The notes beneath the pieces were generated by a model that had not been told where the DNA came from, ran no database searches, and saw only the letters and a program-made list of their open reading frames with translations. Shown here piece by piece: positions 1 to 6,585 of a stretch of 14,472 bases of DNA; position 1 is the stretch's first letter, and each line of letters begins with the position of its first letter. Source of the stretch: JBBPYR01 sp038199755 (GTDB lineage: Bacteria > Chloroflexota > Ktedonobacteria > Ktedonobacterales > Ktedonobacteraceae); assembly GCA_038199755.1 (NCBI GenBank), contig JBBPYR010000231.1, positions 1 to 14,472 of the forward strand, read 5' to 3'. The translations under genes and the position numbers were made by a program.

Positions 1-8
1 ATCAAATC

Positions 9-311
9 TTACCAGGAGAAAAAATTGAGCAATAGCGCGATGAAAAAGGCCATAATTACAGCGGTAAAGAATACGAAGGTCAGAGCGCGCCGAAAGTAGC
101 GTCTGCTACTATCATATACCGCATCAACCTCAGCCGAATATAAATCACCTGGAGCTACCGATGTGGCGCGGCTCAAAGTTTGCATGTCTTGTGTGCGCAC
201 AAAACCTCGCGTCCTGATCGCCCCATGCTTATACATAGATACATTCGTGTAAACGCCCCAACCTATGCCTAAAGCAATCACCAATAGCATGATCAGAAAC
301 GTCAGTAACAT
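9..311 (-). CDS. Small two-helix membrane protein of unknown function
   Basis: A 100-residue protein that I do not recognise. Residues 2-21 form a strongly hydrophobic N-terminal helix, followed by a basic and polar middle (residues 22-75). A second helix at about residues 76-97 follows a basic patch (SSRRYFRR), and the protein ends FFSW. It is probably an inner-membrane protein with a loop of about 50 residues. An in-frame ATG lies five codons upstream at 326. The ATG at 311 is preferred because AGGGA at 319-323 sits seven bases before it, inside the first five codons of the longer form. A CRP/FNR-like palindrome lies about 40 bases upstream. It is on the same strand as the HtrA gene, about 200 bases downstream of it, with an inverted repeat between, so it is probably a separate transcript. 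Confidence 0.6.
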   Translation of the reverse strand: MLLTFLIMLLVIALGIGWGVYTNVSMYKHGAIRTRGFVRTQDMQTLSRATSVAPGDLYSAEVDAVYDSSRRYFRRALTFVFFTAVIMAFFIALLLNFFSW

Positions 312-349
312 AGCTTGTTCCCTCATCTAGCAGGCATTCTGCCCTCGTT

Positions 350-365
350 TGTGAACTATTTCACA
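350..365. promoter_or_regulatory. CRP/FNR-family-like operator
   Basis: The sequence reads TGTGA, six bases, TCACA, which matches the symmetric core recognised by CRP/FNR-family regulators. It lies upstream of the small membrane protein gene (minus strand, start 311). A TATATA that could be its -10 lies at 368-373 on the minus strand, so a protein bound here would sit near the transcription start, a position that usually represses. The match is exact. The regulator and the effect are inferred. Confidence 0.4.
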
Positions 366-396
366 TCTATATAGTGAGACGTAACACAAACGAAAA

Positions 397-464
397 TCTC
401 CAATGCACAGGGAGTTGTGTACGCTTGCTCTATGCTCGCTACATACTACCTACTGCATTGGAGA
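397..464. repeat. Inverted repeat, 11-bp arms, possible terminator
   Basis: The arms TCTCCAATGCA (397-407) and TGCATTGGAGA (454-464) are perfectly complementary around a 46-base loop. It lies downstream of the HtrA stop codon. Read on the minus strand, the second arm is followed by ATTTTCGTTT, a weak T-run. It may terminate the protease transcript, but the long loop is unusual for an intrinsic terminator, so a small non-coding element is also possible. Confidence 0.45.
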
Positions 465-506
465 ATTAATCCAGTCAGGAACCGTGAAAAATGCACTATG
501 ACGAAC

Positions 507-1481
507 TTATAAGACGGCAGTTACTTTACGTATTTTTCCGCCACGTAGAAATGTCAAGGGAATCTTATCGCCGATACGATGCCGTTTGACGATCTGTTGC
601 AGGTCACGTGGCTCGGTAACGGGCGCATCCTGGGCGGCGATGATGATGTCGAGCCGTTTGATCTCCGCACGTTCGGCAGGGCTATTGGGGCGAATCTCGA
701 TGATCTCCATGCCCGTAGCTTGTGTCAGGTGCAGTGTGCGCTGCAAGGTTGCATCAAGCTGCTTTTTCATCCCGCCAACGCCTATTGAGACATTCGTATT
801 GCCCGGCTCGCGTTTCTGGGCGAAGCGTGCAATCACGGTCTTCACGGTATCTAGTGGTACGGAAAAGCCCAATCCTTGTGCCATTGGCATCATCGCGGTG
901 GTGATGCCGACGACGCGTCCCAGACTATCCACCAAAGGGCCACCTGAGTTGCCGGGGTTGATGGGGGTGTCCGTTTGGATCAGATTGGTCATCTTACGCG
1001 CACCGGGAATGTCAAGCGTGCGGTTGAGCGCGCTGATGACGCCCGCCGTGACGGTCCAGTTGAGTCCGTAGGGATTGCCGACAGCGATTGCCAGTTGTCC
1101 GACGCGCAAGGGCACGCGCCCAAGCTCGGCAACGGGCAGGTGATCGGCTCCGATGCGCAAGAGTGCCACATCGACGTTGGGATCGCTACCTATCAGGCCC
1201 GCGTCAAACTTGCGCCCATCGGCGAGTGTGACCTGGATGCGGCGGGCATGCTCGACCACGTGGGCATTGGTGAGGATTTGCCCATCGGAGGCAAAGATAA
1301 AGCCGGAGCCGAGGCCACCGCCAAATTCCTGTGGGGGCGCAAAGCGGCTAGCATAACCGCCGCGCCCACCTTGCCGTTCTATATCGATACGCACGACCGC
1401 TGGCCCAACCCGTTCCGCGGCAGTCGTGACTGCATTCGAATAAGCATCCAATGCCTGGATGTCCTTTTCATTTGTACTCAT
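507..1481 (-). CDS. HtrA/DegP-type S1C serine protease with PDZ domain, no signal peptide
   Basis: A trypsin-fold protease of the HtrA family, which degrades misfolded or damaged proteins. Numbering from the ATG at 1481 (324 residues), the triad is His74 (TNAHVV), Asp104 (NVDVALLRI) and Ser179 (NPGNSGGPL). The spacing of 30 and 75 residues matches DegP. A PDZ domain spans about residues 235-324 (IEIRPNSPAERAEIKRLDII). There is no N-terminal hydrophobic segment, so the protein looks cytoplasmic, whereas most HtrA proteins are exported or anchored. The frame stays open to a TTG at 1544, which would add 21 residues. I prefer the ATG because the predicted transcription start (about 1552) leaves no room for a ribosome binding site before the TTG, although the ATG itself has only a weak one. 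It appears monocistronic. Confidence 0.9.
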   Translation of the reverse strand: MSTNEKDIQALDAYSNAVTTAAERVGPAVVRIDIERQGGRGGYASRFAPPQEFGGGLGSGFIFASDGQILTNAHVVEHARRIQVTLADGRKFDAGLIGSDPNVDVALLRIGADHLPVAELGRVPLRVGQLAIAVGNPYGLNWTVTAGVISALNRTLDIPGARKMTNLIQTDTPINPGNSGGPLVDSLGRVVGITTAMMPMAQGLGFSVPLDTVKTVIARFAQKREPGNTNVSIGVGGMKKQLDATLQRTLHLTQATGMEIIEIRPNSPAERAEIKRLDIIIAAQDAPVTEPRDLQQIVKRHRIGDKIPLTFLRGGKIRKVTAVL

Positions 1482-1558
1482 AGTGAGGGTCGCACTTTCT
1501 CGTGGAACCAATGTTTCGTCGTCGTTTGCGAGGCTACGACTCAATCAGTTTGCTAGCC

Positions 1559-1589
1559 ATTGTATCACATTCTACGGCTGGGCTGTCAA
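1559..1589 (-). promoter_or_regulatory. Promoter of the HtrA gene with extended -10
   Basis: On the minus strand there is a TTGACA -35 (1589-1584), a 19-base spacer, and a TACAAT -10 (1564-1559) preceded by TGA, so the -10 is extended (TGATACAAT). The long spacer is typical where TGn compensates. Transcription should start near 1552. The same TGATAYAVT motif precedes three other genes in this window. Confidence 0.6.
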
Positions 1590-1905
1590 AATGTTGCGTT
1601 GGAGAGGAGTGAAGCACGGCTGTTCACGCTCAAATGCGATGGTGGCTTGTGCCATTTTTGTGTCTGGTTGTGTTTCTCATAGCGCGGTTGTGTCTCTCAT
1701 CTGATGTCAAAAGTGCTGTCAACCTGAGTGGTATTTCGAGCTGTTCGATCCACGATAGAGAGGCGTTCACGGAGGGCAAGAAGCTGCGGATGCAGGCACT
1801 TTTTGCGCAAATATAGACCAAAAATCAGCAAGAAGGGAGAAGTTTTTTCGCTGGAAGCGAGTAAGCTTAGAGGAAAGAAATGTTCACACATTACATGGAG
1901 GTGTT
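1590..1905. other. Intergenic stretch with no convincing gene
   Basis: Short open frames of 60-80 codons exist on both strands, but none has a ribosome binding site together with a recognisable domain. The only structure seen is an imperfect direct repeat, GGTTGTGTTTCTCAT (1666-1680) and GGTTGTGTCTCTCAT (1686-1700), with a 20-base period. The end of the stretch supplies the GGAGG site of the next gene fragment. Confidence 0.5.
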
Positions 1906-2088
1906 ATGGGAAACGTTATTGTTGGTGCAACGCTGTCACTGGACTGGTTTATGAATGATCGAAATGGAGATATTAGCCGCCTGTATCCCGATCTACAAGC
2001 ATTACGAAAAACAGAGATGCTTGCTGAAGAAATCCAAACGACAGGCGCACCCTTCTCCCACGGGATGCGCAACGAGATAGAGCTTTGA
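1906..2088 (+). pseudogene. 5' fragment of a dihydrofolate-reductase-like (RibD C-terminal fold) gene
   Basis: The first 48 codons have the start typical of the bacterial dihydrofolate reductase/RibD_C-like family: MGNVIVGATLSLDWFMNDRNG, then a LYPDL segment and an EEIQTTGA segment. The usual glycine after SLD is tryptophan here. A good GGAGG lies six bases before the ATG. After TTGA, where members continue with a VVMGRR-type strand, the reading frame runs into unrelated sequence (PFSHGMRNEIEL) and stops. A full member has about 190 residues, so three quarters of the gene, including most of the NADPH and substrate sites, is missing. It may still be transcribed and translated to a 60-residue peptide, but it should not be an active enzyme. 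Confidence 0.7.
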
Positions 2089-2089
2089 A

Positions 2090-2236
2090 GTGAACAGGGT
2101 TTCAGGCCACTTCCGTTTTACTGATGTAGATTGCGACGATGAGAGCGTTCTCAGTGCTCCAAGAAACGTGCCTAATTCTATTCTTGATGAGCAAAAGTGG
2201 AACTGGCTTGAAACCCTGATGATGGGACCACCATAG
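2090..2236 (+). pseudogene. Unidentified 48-residue open frame, probable C-terminal remnant
   Basis: Directly after the reductase fragment, in another frame, an open frame runs from a GTG to TAG. It encodes a protein-like sequence with FRFTDVD near the start, APRNVPNSILDEQKWNWLE in the middle, and the end ETLMMGPP. There is no ribosome binding site. The composition (regular hydrophobic spacing, Trp, DEQ) looks like the real end of a protein rather than random translation, but I cannot name the family. Its position directly after a truncated gene suggests that a deletion or insertion joined two gene ends here. Confidence 0.3.
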
Positions 2237-2260
2237 TAAGTAAATCTTTTTCCCTCACTC

Positions 2261-2274
2261 ATACGTGTACGTAT
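2261..2274. promoter_or_regulatory. 14-base perfect palindrome, operator-like
   Basis: ATACGT-GT-ACGTAT is perfectly symmetric and lies about 80 bases before the DUF1206 start codon. Its size suits a dimeric repressor such as a TetR- or MarR-type protein. No regulator gene is adjacent, so the role is only suggested. Confidence 0.3.
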
Positions 2275-2354
2275 CAGAATTACCAACATAGGAGGAAAGT
2301 AACGGTACCTGAAATCTAGTGATGAGCATACACGTTCGCGAAAAGGAAAAGACA

Positions 2355-3221
2355 ATGCGATCAGATAGTACCATACCCAACGAGATACGGGGAGCCAATC
2401 GGATGACACGCAACGCTGCCACTGGTAAATGGATGACAGGGTTTGCGCGCGTGGGTTATGCGGCAAAAGGAGTTGTCTATCTCATTATCGGATTTTTAGC
2501 GGCGCAACTCGCGATTGGCCAGGGCGGCAAGACAACCGACCAGCGAGGCGCGCTTCATACCATTTATGACCAGCCATTAGGTAAATTTTTACTGATCGTT
2601 GTCGCCATTGGCCTGCTGGCTTTTGCTCTGTGGAGCTTCATTCAAGCCATCTATGATACCGAGGGCAAAGGGAACGAAGCGAAAGGTATCATGGCACGTA
2701 TCGGCTACGCGGCTGTTGGCATTGCTTATGCCGCCCTGGCTTTCGGGGCCTATCAAATCGCGACGAGTACTGGCAGTGGTGGAAAGAGTTCGTCCACCTC
2801 AACCCAGGACGCGACGGCAAAGTTGCTCCAGCTTCCCTTTGTTGGTGTGCCCTTGGTCGTCATCGTAGGACTGGTCGTGCTTGGCGTGGCTTTGTACCTG
2901 TTTGCAAAAGCCTATAACGCGAAGTTTCAGAACACGCTCAACCTGGCAACGTTGAGAGCGCAGATGAAAAAAGTGCTTCTCTTCCTGGGCAGGCTGGGGT
3001 ATAGCGCGCTCGGTGTGGTCTTCACGATCATCGGATTCTTCATAATAGTAGCGGCTGTGCAGTTTAATCCACAAAAGGCGAAAGGTCTGGATACTGCGCT
3101 CAGTGAGCTTTTGCATCTGCCTTTCGGCCCGGTGTTACTAGGCATTGTGGCCCTCGGACTGATCGCCTATGGCGTCTATTCGTTCGTAGAGGCTCGTTAT
3201 CGCCGCCTTGGTCGGGCGTAA
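2355..3221 (+). CDS. DUF1206 family six-helix membrane protein
   Basis: A 288-residue integral membrane protein built from three copies of a two-helix unit, which is the DUF1206 architecture. Each unit begins with a [AG]R[VIL]GY[AS]A.G signature (ARVGYAAKG at residues 31-39, ARIGYAAVG at 114-122, GRLGYSALG at 212-220). Each continues through a helix, a polar loop, a [LQ]P[LF]G-like turn and a second helix. It ends with the basic tail YRRLGRA. The biochemical function of the family is unknown. The frame opens at GTG 2319 and ATG 2322, but the ATG at 2355 has AAGGAAA about seven bases upstream, while the GGAGG at 2291 is too far from the earlier codons. The gene is convergent with the cation exchanger gene. 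Confidence 0.88.
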   Translation: MRSDSTIPNEIRGANRMTRNAATGKWMTGFARVGYAAKGVVYLIIGFLAAQLAIGQGGKTTDQRGALHTIYDQPLGKFLLIVVAIGLLAFALWSFIQAIYDTEGKGNEAKGIMARIGYAAVGIAYAALAFGAYQIATSTGSGGKSSSTSTQDATAKLLQLPFVGVPLVVIVGLVVLGVALYLFAKAYNAKFQNTLNLATLRAQMKKVLLFLGRLGYSALGVVFTIIGFFIIVAAVQFNPQKAKGLDTALSELLHLPFGPVLLGIVALGLIAYGVYSFVEARYRRLGRA

Positions 3222-3319
3222 TCTCTCACCAAATGTGTGGTAACGTAACAGGAGAAGCGTGCGCCCCTCTGAATGGGCAGAGAGGAGCAGGCCTTGCGTA
3301 TCTGTGTCGCCTTTCACCT

Positions 3320-4375
3320 TTATTTCCCTCCCCCGATGGTGAACAATCCGACGATGCCAACGATATACAAGACAAGTACGACCATCGAGTCGATGCCAAG
3401 GTCAAGGAACTGGCGTTTGGGGCGGAAGATTAAGCCGTAGATATAGACGGCTGTCAGGAGCACTCCAAGGCTAGCGAGGTAGATGTCGGTGTTTTTGGCT
3501 TGTGGGAGGACGGATTGTCCTGAAAGCAGCGTGGTGAGCAAAAAGAGGACGGGTAAAAAGGCGTTGCCACCAAAGATATCACTGACAGCCAGGTTATAGT
3601 CGCCAAGTTTGACCGCGGCCAGTCCCGTTGAAACCTCGGGGAGTGCTGTAGCTGCCGCCAAAAAGGTGGAACCGAAGAGGACACCGCTGAGTCCAATCTG
3701 ATCGGCGATCGCGTTGCCACTTTCCTCAAGGACAACTCCCGCGAGAAGCGTGACAAGTGCTGCGAGAGCGAAGATAATGATAACGCGTGCGGTACTCCAC
3801 TTTTTCCTCTTCTCCTGCCCATTGCTCTGTGTCGGGCGAGCGATATCGGGAGCACGACCTTTTTCTTGCCACGGGAGATCCTTGCGCGCCTTATTAATCA
3901 ACCACAGACCAATGAGCCACAGGATGGCTATCAACACATCGCCGGGAGCCAGACGTGCGATTTTGATCGATTGGGGGAGCTGCGTCCCCATGATGGTGAT
4001 AACCAGTACACTCATTACCAGCACCCCTTCAAGTACGAGTTGCAAGGAGGCAGCCTCGTATGTCAACGCTCCCTTCCGGCGTAAACCAAAGCCATCCAGG
4101 ATGACAAGCACGACCGTCTGGATTGCAACACTCCCCAGGATATTCCCGATGGCAATGCCAACATGGTGCGTCAGCGAAGCACTGACGACAATCGCAATTT
4201 CGGGGAGATTCGTGGCAATCGCAAGGATAATGATCCCACCTAATGCTTCGCCCAGGCCAAAGCGTGAGCTGATGACATCGGTCGTGTTGGAGAGCTGGGT
4301 ACCAGCAAGCCAGGTAACTACCGCTGCTACGACAAAAATAGGGATTAAAGCGAGGAGAGGGAATGATGGAAACAT
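3320..4375 (-). CDS. Sodium/calcium exchanger-type (CaCA superfamily) membrane antiporter
   Basis: A 351-residue membrane protein with the two inverted alpha repeats of the cation/Ca2+ antiporter superfamily. Repeat 1 (about residues 45-87) carries ATNLPEI with Glu59 and then IGNILGS. Repeat 2 (about 230-275) carries ATALPEVS with Glu247 and then SDIFGGNAF. The two glutamates are the expected ion-coordinating residues. A hydrophilic cytoplasmic loop rich in Lys, Arg and Gln (about 162-195) separates the halves, and about ten helices are visible. The family exchanges Ca2+ or similar cations against Na+ or H+. The second-half Asn and Asp pattern differs from the classical GSN motifs, so the exact ions are unclear. 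AGGATAGGA precedes the ATG, and an extended -10 lies just upstream. Confidence 0.88.
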   Translation of the reverse strand: MFPSFPLLALIPIFVVAAVVTWLAGTQLSNTTDVISSRFGLGEALGGIIILAIATNLPEIAIVVSASLTHHVGIAIGNILGSVAIQTVVLVILDGFGLRRKGALTYEAASLQLVLEGVLVMSVLVITIMGTQLPQSIKIARLAPGDVLIAILWLIGLWLINKARKDLPWQEKGRAPDIARPTQSNGQEKRKKWSTARVIIIFALAALVTLLAGVVLEESGNAIADQIGLSGVLFGSTFLAAATALPEVSTGLAAVKLGDYNLAVSDIFGGNAFLPVLFLLTTLLSGQSVLPQAKNTDIYLASLGVLLTAVYIYGLIFRPKRQFLDLGIDSMVVLVLYIVGIVGLFTIGGGK

Positions 4376-4396
4376 GGTCCTATCCTTTTACCTTCT

Positions 4397-4405
4397 ATTA
4401 TATCA
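4397..4405 (-). promoter_or_regulatory. Extended -10 promoter of the cation exchanger gene
   Basis: On the minus strand the sequence reads TGATATAAT, a consensus TATAAT with the extended TGn. Transcription would start at about 4390, leaving a 5' leader of some 15 bases that holds the AGGATAGGA ribosome binding site. There is no good -35 at 17 bases. Confidence 0.6.
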
Positions 4406-4591
4406 GCATGGTACCAAGGAAGAATATGAGGAATACAACCCAGGCGTCTCCTAGAATTCTCTCTGTACGTGTATGAAAAATACGAATGTGGTTTTGAGCT
4501 GGTCAGTATTCGCCGGACGTGGATGTGGAACGATGCCAGTCCAGTGTTCAGCTCTATCATCACGTTGACACTCCCGTTTGTGCTGCCTCTG

Positions 4592-5599
4592 TTACTCGCT
4601 GGTCTCTTCAAGGTAGCCGCCCTGCAAAACGTGCTCTAAGGAGGAGATGTGCTGTTGGGTTTCTTGCAGAAGGTTTGCATAATATCTGGTTCGTGAGGGT
4701 AAACCAGACGACTGCACTTGATGAGACAAGCGCTGAACCAAATGGATACGTTCCCGCAACGTTTTGAGGGCCGCCCACAAAGCCCTTTCCAGGACTTCTG
4801 GTTGCTCAGAGAGCAGGCTCTTTTCGGAGAAGGCATGGCCCACCTGACAGCGAAAGCGGAGCAAGCTTCCATCTTGCCGCTCCTGAAGGACTCCCCCACA
4901 GTCGGGGCAGGAATAAACTGACGCTGTCCCAAAGTGGGTGTCTTGGGCATGAAGATCTAGTTCATCCATCGCCGCAATGTGTACCTCTCGTTTGAGTAGT
5001 TGAGGAATCCGAACAGGGGGCTTCTCTTTGACCGGTTGAGAAGCTAAGCGAACGAGTAATCCAGGCAGCTCGTCTAGAGGGACACAGTAGTTCACAACCA
5101 CGTGCTGGAGCACACTCTGCGGCATGCTGGGATAGAGCGCATCTTGCGGATCTTGCACGACAGCAATGCCCCCACACTGCTTGACAGCCAACAAACCCGC
5201 TGTCCCATCGTCAAGTTGACCCGTTAAGATCACCCCAATCACACCGGGCCCAGACGCGACGGCAGCAGAACGGAAAAGCGCATCGATGGAAGGGCGATGG
5301 TGATTTTCCTTTGGTCCTCGGCTCAGCCGCAGCCGTCCCTGTTCCACCAGCAGATGATGAGCAGGGGGAGCCACATAGATAGTCCCGTTCTCTAGCGATA
5401 GCCCGTCTTGGCCAGATATGGCTGGCAGTGGTCCTGAGCGACTCAGTAACGCTGCCAGGAGGCCGGGACCATCAGCTGACAGATGCTGAACAATACACAC
5501 AGCCGCTGGCAAGTCGGCTGGTAGGCCACTGACAAGCCGTCGTAAAGCCTCCAGACCACCAGAAGAAGTTCCCACGACGATCAGATTATGTCCAGGCAT
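4592..5599 (-). CDS. Stand-alone CheB-type protein-glutamate methylesterase with C-terminal Cys/His cluster
   Basis: Numbered from the ATG at 5599 (335 residues), the CheB catalytic domain covers about residues 4-190. The triad is Ser12 (VGTSSGG), His39 (VQHL) and Asp131 (LTGQLDDG). CheB hydrolyses glutamyl methyl esters or deamidates glutamines on chemoreceptors. The usual N-terminal receiver domain is absent. A C-terminal module has CPDCGG (Cys231, Cys234) and RCQVGHAFS (Cys251, His255), which looks like a zinc ribbon. It is followed by a helical tail with coiled-coil character (LERALWAALKTLRERIHL). This arrangement is known among CheB homologues outside classical chemotaxis operons. There are two good starts: GGAGG seven bases before ATG 5599, and AAGGAG five bases before an in-frame ATG at 5659 that would add 20 residues. 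I chose 5599 because the fold begins there. No receptor, CheR or CheA gene is adjacent. Confidence 0.9.
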   Translation of the reverse strand: MPGHNLIVVGTSSGGLEALRRLVSGLPADLPAAVCIVQHLSADGPGLLAALLSRSGPLPAISGQDGLSLENGTIYVAPPAHHLLVEQGRLRLSRGPKENHHRPSIDALFRSAAVASGPGVIGVILTGQLDDGTAGLLAVKQCGGIAVVQDPQDALYPSMPQSVLQHVVVNYCVPLDELPGLLVRLASQPVKEKPPVRIPQLLKREVHIAAMDELDLHAQDTHFGTASVYSCPDCGGVLQERQDGSLLRFRCQVGHAFSEKSLLSEQPEVLERALWAALKTLRERIHLVQRLSHQVQSSGLPSRTRYYANLLQETQQHISSLEHVLQGGYLEETSE

Positions 5600-5749
5600 T
5601 GGCTTGCCTCCTTCAAGAAGCAACGTGCTTTTGACGCAATGAGCACGTTTGCTTTGCATCTGCTCTCCTTGACTGGCACGCGGTCAATTCCGCGCGCATC
5701 GTTGACCTCTTTCGTTGCTGCTTTCCCCCAACCACTCTCCCCTCACCCC

Positions 5750-5936
5750 ATATAGTGCGACCAATGCCAGCAAGTCCCCCCCTATCGAACGGTTTCACAA
5801 GAAAATCACCGGCTTCTCTTTCTTGCCGCAGCGATGAAGGTTCTAACGGTAGTGTGCAGGGGATGGTAAAGAAAAAGCTGGATTCGACGCCCACACAACT
5901 TACTACCCACATCTTTCCGCCGTGCCATGTGACAAT
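5750..5936 (-). pseudogene. Decayed histidine kinase / receiver remnant with internal deletion
   Basis: On the minus strand an open segment after TAG (5939-5937) reads IVTWHGGKMWV, then GVESSFFFTIP. This is the end of a histidine kinase ATPase domain (typically a HGG.[IM]WV segment and G.GS.F.FTLP). About 20 residues later the same frame reads AGDFLVKPFDRGGLAGI. This matches the last part of a receiver domain, where the conserved Lys-Pro follows an acidic G-DFL segment. The catalytic and phospho-acceptor regions between these two ends are missing, so a hybrid kinase or kinase-regulator pair appears to have lost its middle. Everything upstream (dimerisation and sensor domains) is gone too. It lies just before the CheB gene on the same strand, which suggests CheB once belonged to a signalling cluster. 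Confidence 0.6.
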
Positions 5937-6579
5937 CTAAGCTGAGAAGGGTTACTGGGCGAAGATCATGCTTCTCGCGCCCTTCATGACCTGCATGCCA
6001 TCCTCTTCGGTTGGTGCGTTCTCAGCTTTTTTCGCTATGGCCAATGGTCTCTTACAAAGTATACGAAAAGTGCGAGTGATGCGTATACATTGGGGTAGGG
6101 CAAGGAGCGAATTTCCTTGCGACGTGGTCCGTTCGTTGCGACAACACTGAGGCAAGCGACGACCATCTTGTATGTTATTCGGAATAGAAGTGGAGCGAAC
6201 TATTCTCGAATAACATACATTCTTCCGAATTTGTATTCTCCATCTTTCTGGATCAATTCCAAGTTTGACTATGTACTACTGTTTGAAAGTTAGAAACGCT
6301 TGAATGTGTCCCTATTTGAGAAGAAAAACGAAACTCTACTCCATCACGTAGCGTGCTATATGCTGTACTTCATTTTTTCTAACGCAGTTCAACTCGAACC
6401 ACACCATCGGAAACGCATTGCGCGTCTGATGCAGAAATTGGAACTCTATGCTCGGCATCCGGATCATTGAAACACCATCACGAAAAGTGAATGATGAACA
6501 GTTGCTGTGTTCAAATCCCACTTCGGGGTCTTCATAACACGATGCATCATCACTATTTAGAAACAAAAAATATTGGAGG
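5937..6579. other. Long non-coding or decayed stretch upstream of the transporter
   Basis: No convincing gene. It holds paired GTATACG/CGTATAC sites (6059-6065 and 6082-6088), a large imperfect hairpin (6169-6219), and overlapping open frames on both strands at 6300-6596. The 56-codon plus-strand frame at 6300-6470 reads like protein near its end (HHRKRIARLMQKLELYARH). It has no ribosome binding site and no family I recognise. I do not call it a gene. Confidence 0.45.
6169..6219. repeat. Large hairpin with 13-bp and 6-bp stems
   Basis: TGTATGTTATTCG (6169-6181) pairs perfectly with CGAATAACATACA (6207-6219). Inside it, GAATAG (6182-6187) pairs with CTATTC (6200-6205), leaving one bulged T and a 12-base loop. 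ATTCGGAA (6178-6185) can instead pair with TTCCGAAT (6223-6230), so two mutually exclusive folds are possible. There is no T-run after it. Confidence 0.6.
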
Positions 6580-6585
6580 ATGAGC

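Noticed and set aside
579..1556. Long plus-strand open frames over the HtrA gene
   Set aside because: They are antisense shadows of the protease, whose motifs and triad spacing are unmistakable on the minus strand.
3264..3285. Hairpin between the convergent DUF1206 and exchanger genes
   Set aside because: Only five contiguous pairs, then a mismatch and two pairs, with no T-run on either side; too weak to call a terminator.
3714..4454. A 246-codon plus-strand frame over the cation exchanger gene
   Set aside because: Antisense to a clear membrane antiporter; its translation is Ser/Thr/Arg-rich with no domain and no ribosome binding site.
6059..6088. GTATACG and CGTATAC as an operator pair
   Set aside because: Seven-base arms 16 bases apart, largely made of the self-complementary GTATAC, in a gene-free stretch with no nearby start; could easily be chance.
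5952..6155. A 67-codon minus-strand frame upstream of the kinase remnant
   Set aside because: No kinase or sensor motif can be recognised in it and it has no ribosome binding site.
6500..6530. GTTCAAATCCCACTTCGGGG looks like the T-arm and 3' end of a tRNA
   Set aside because: The bases flanking the TTCAAAT loop (CTGTG and CCCAC) do not pair as a five-base stem, and no acceptor stem, D-arm or anticodon arm lies upstream.
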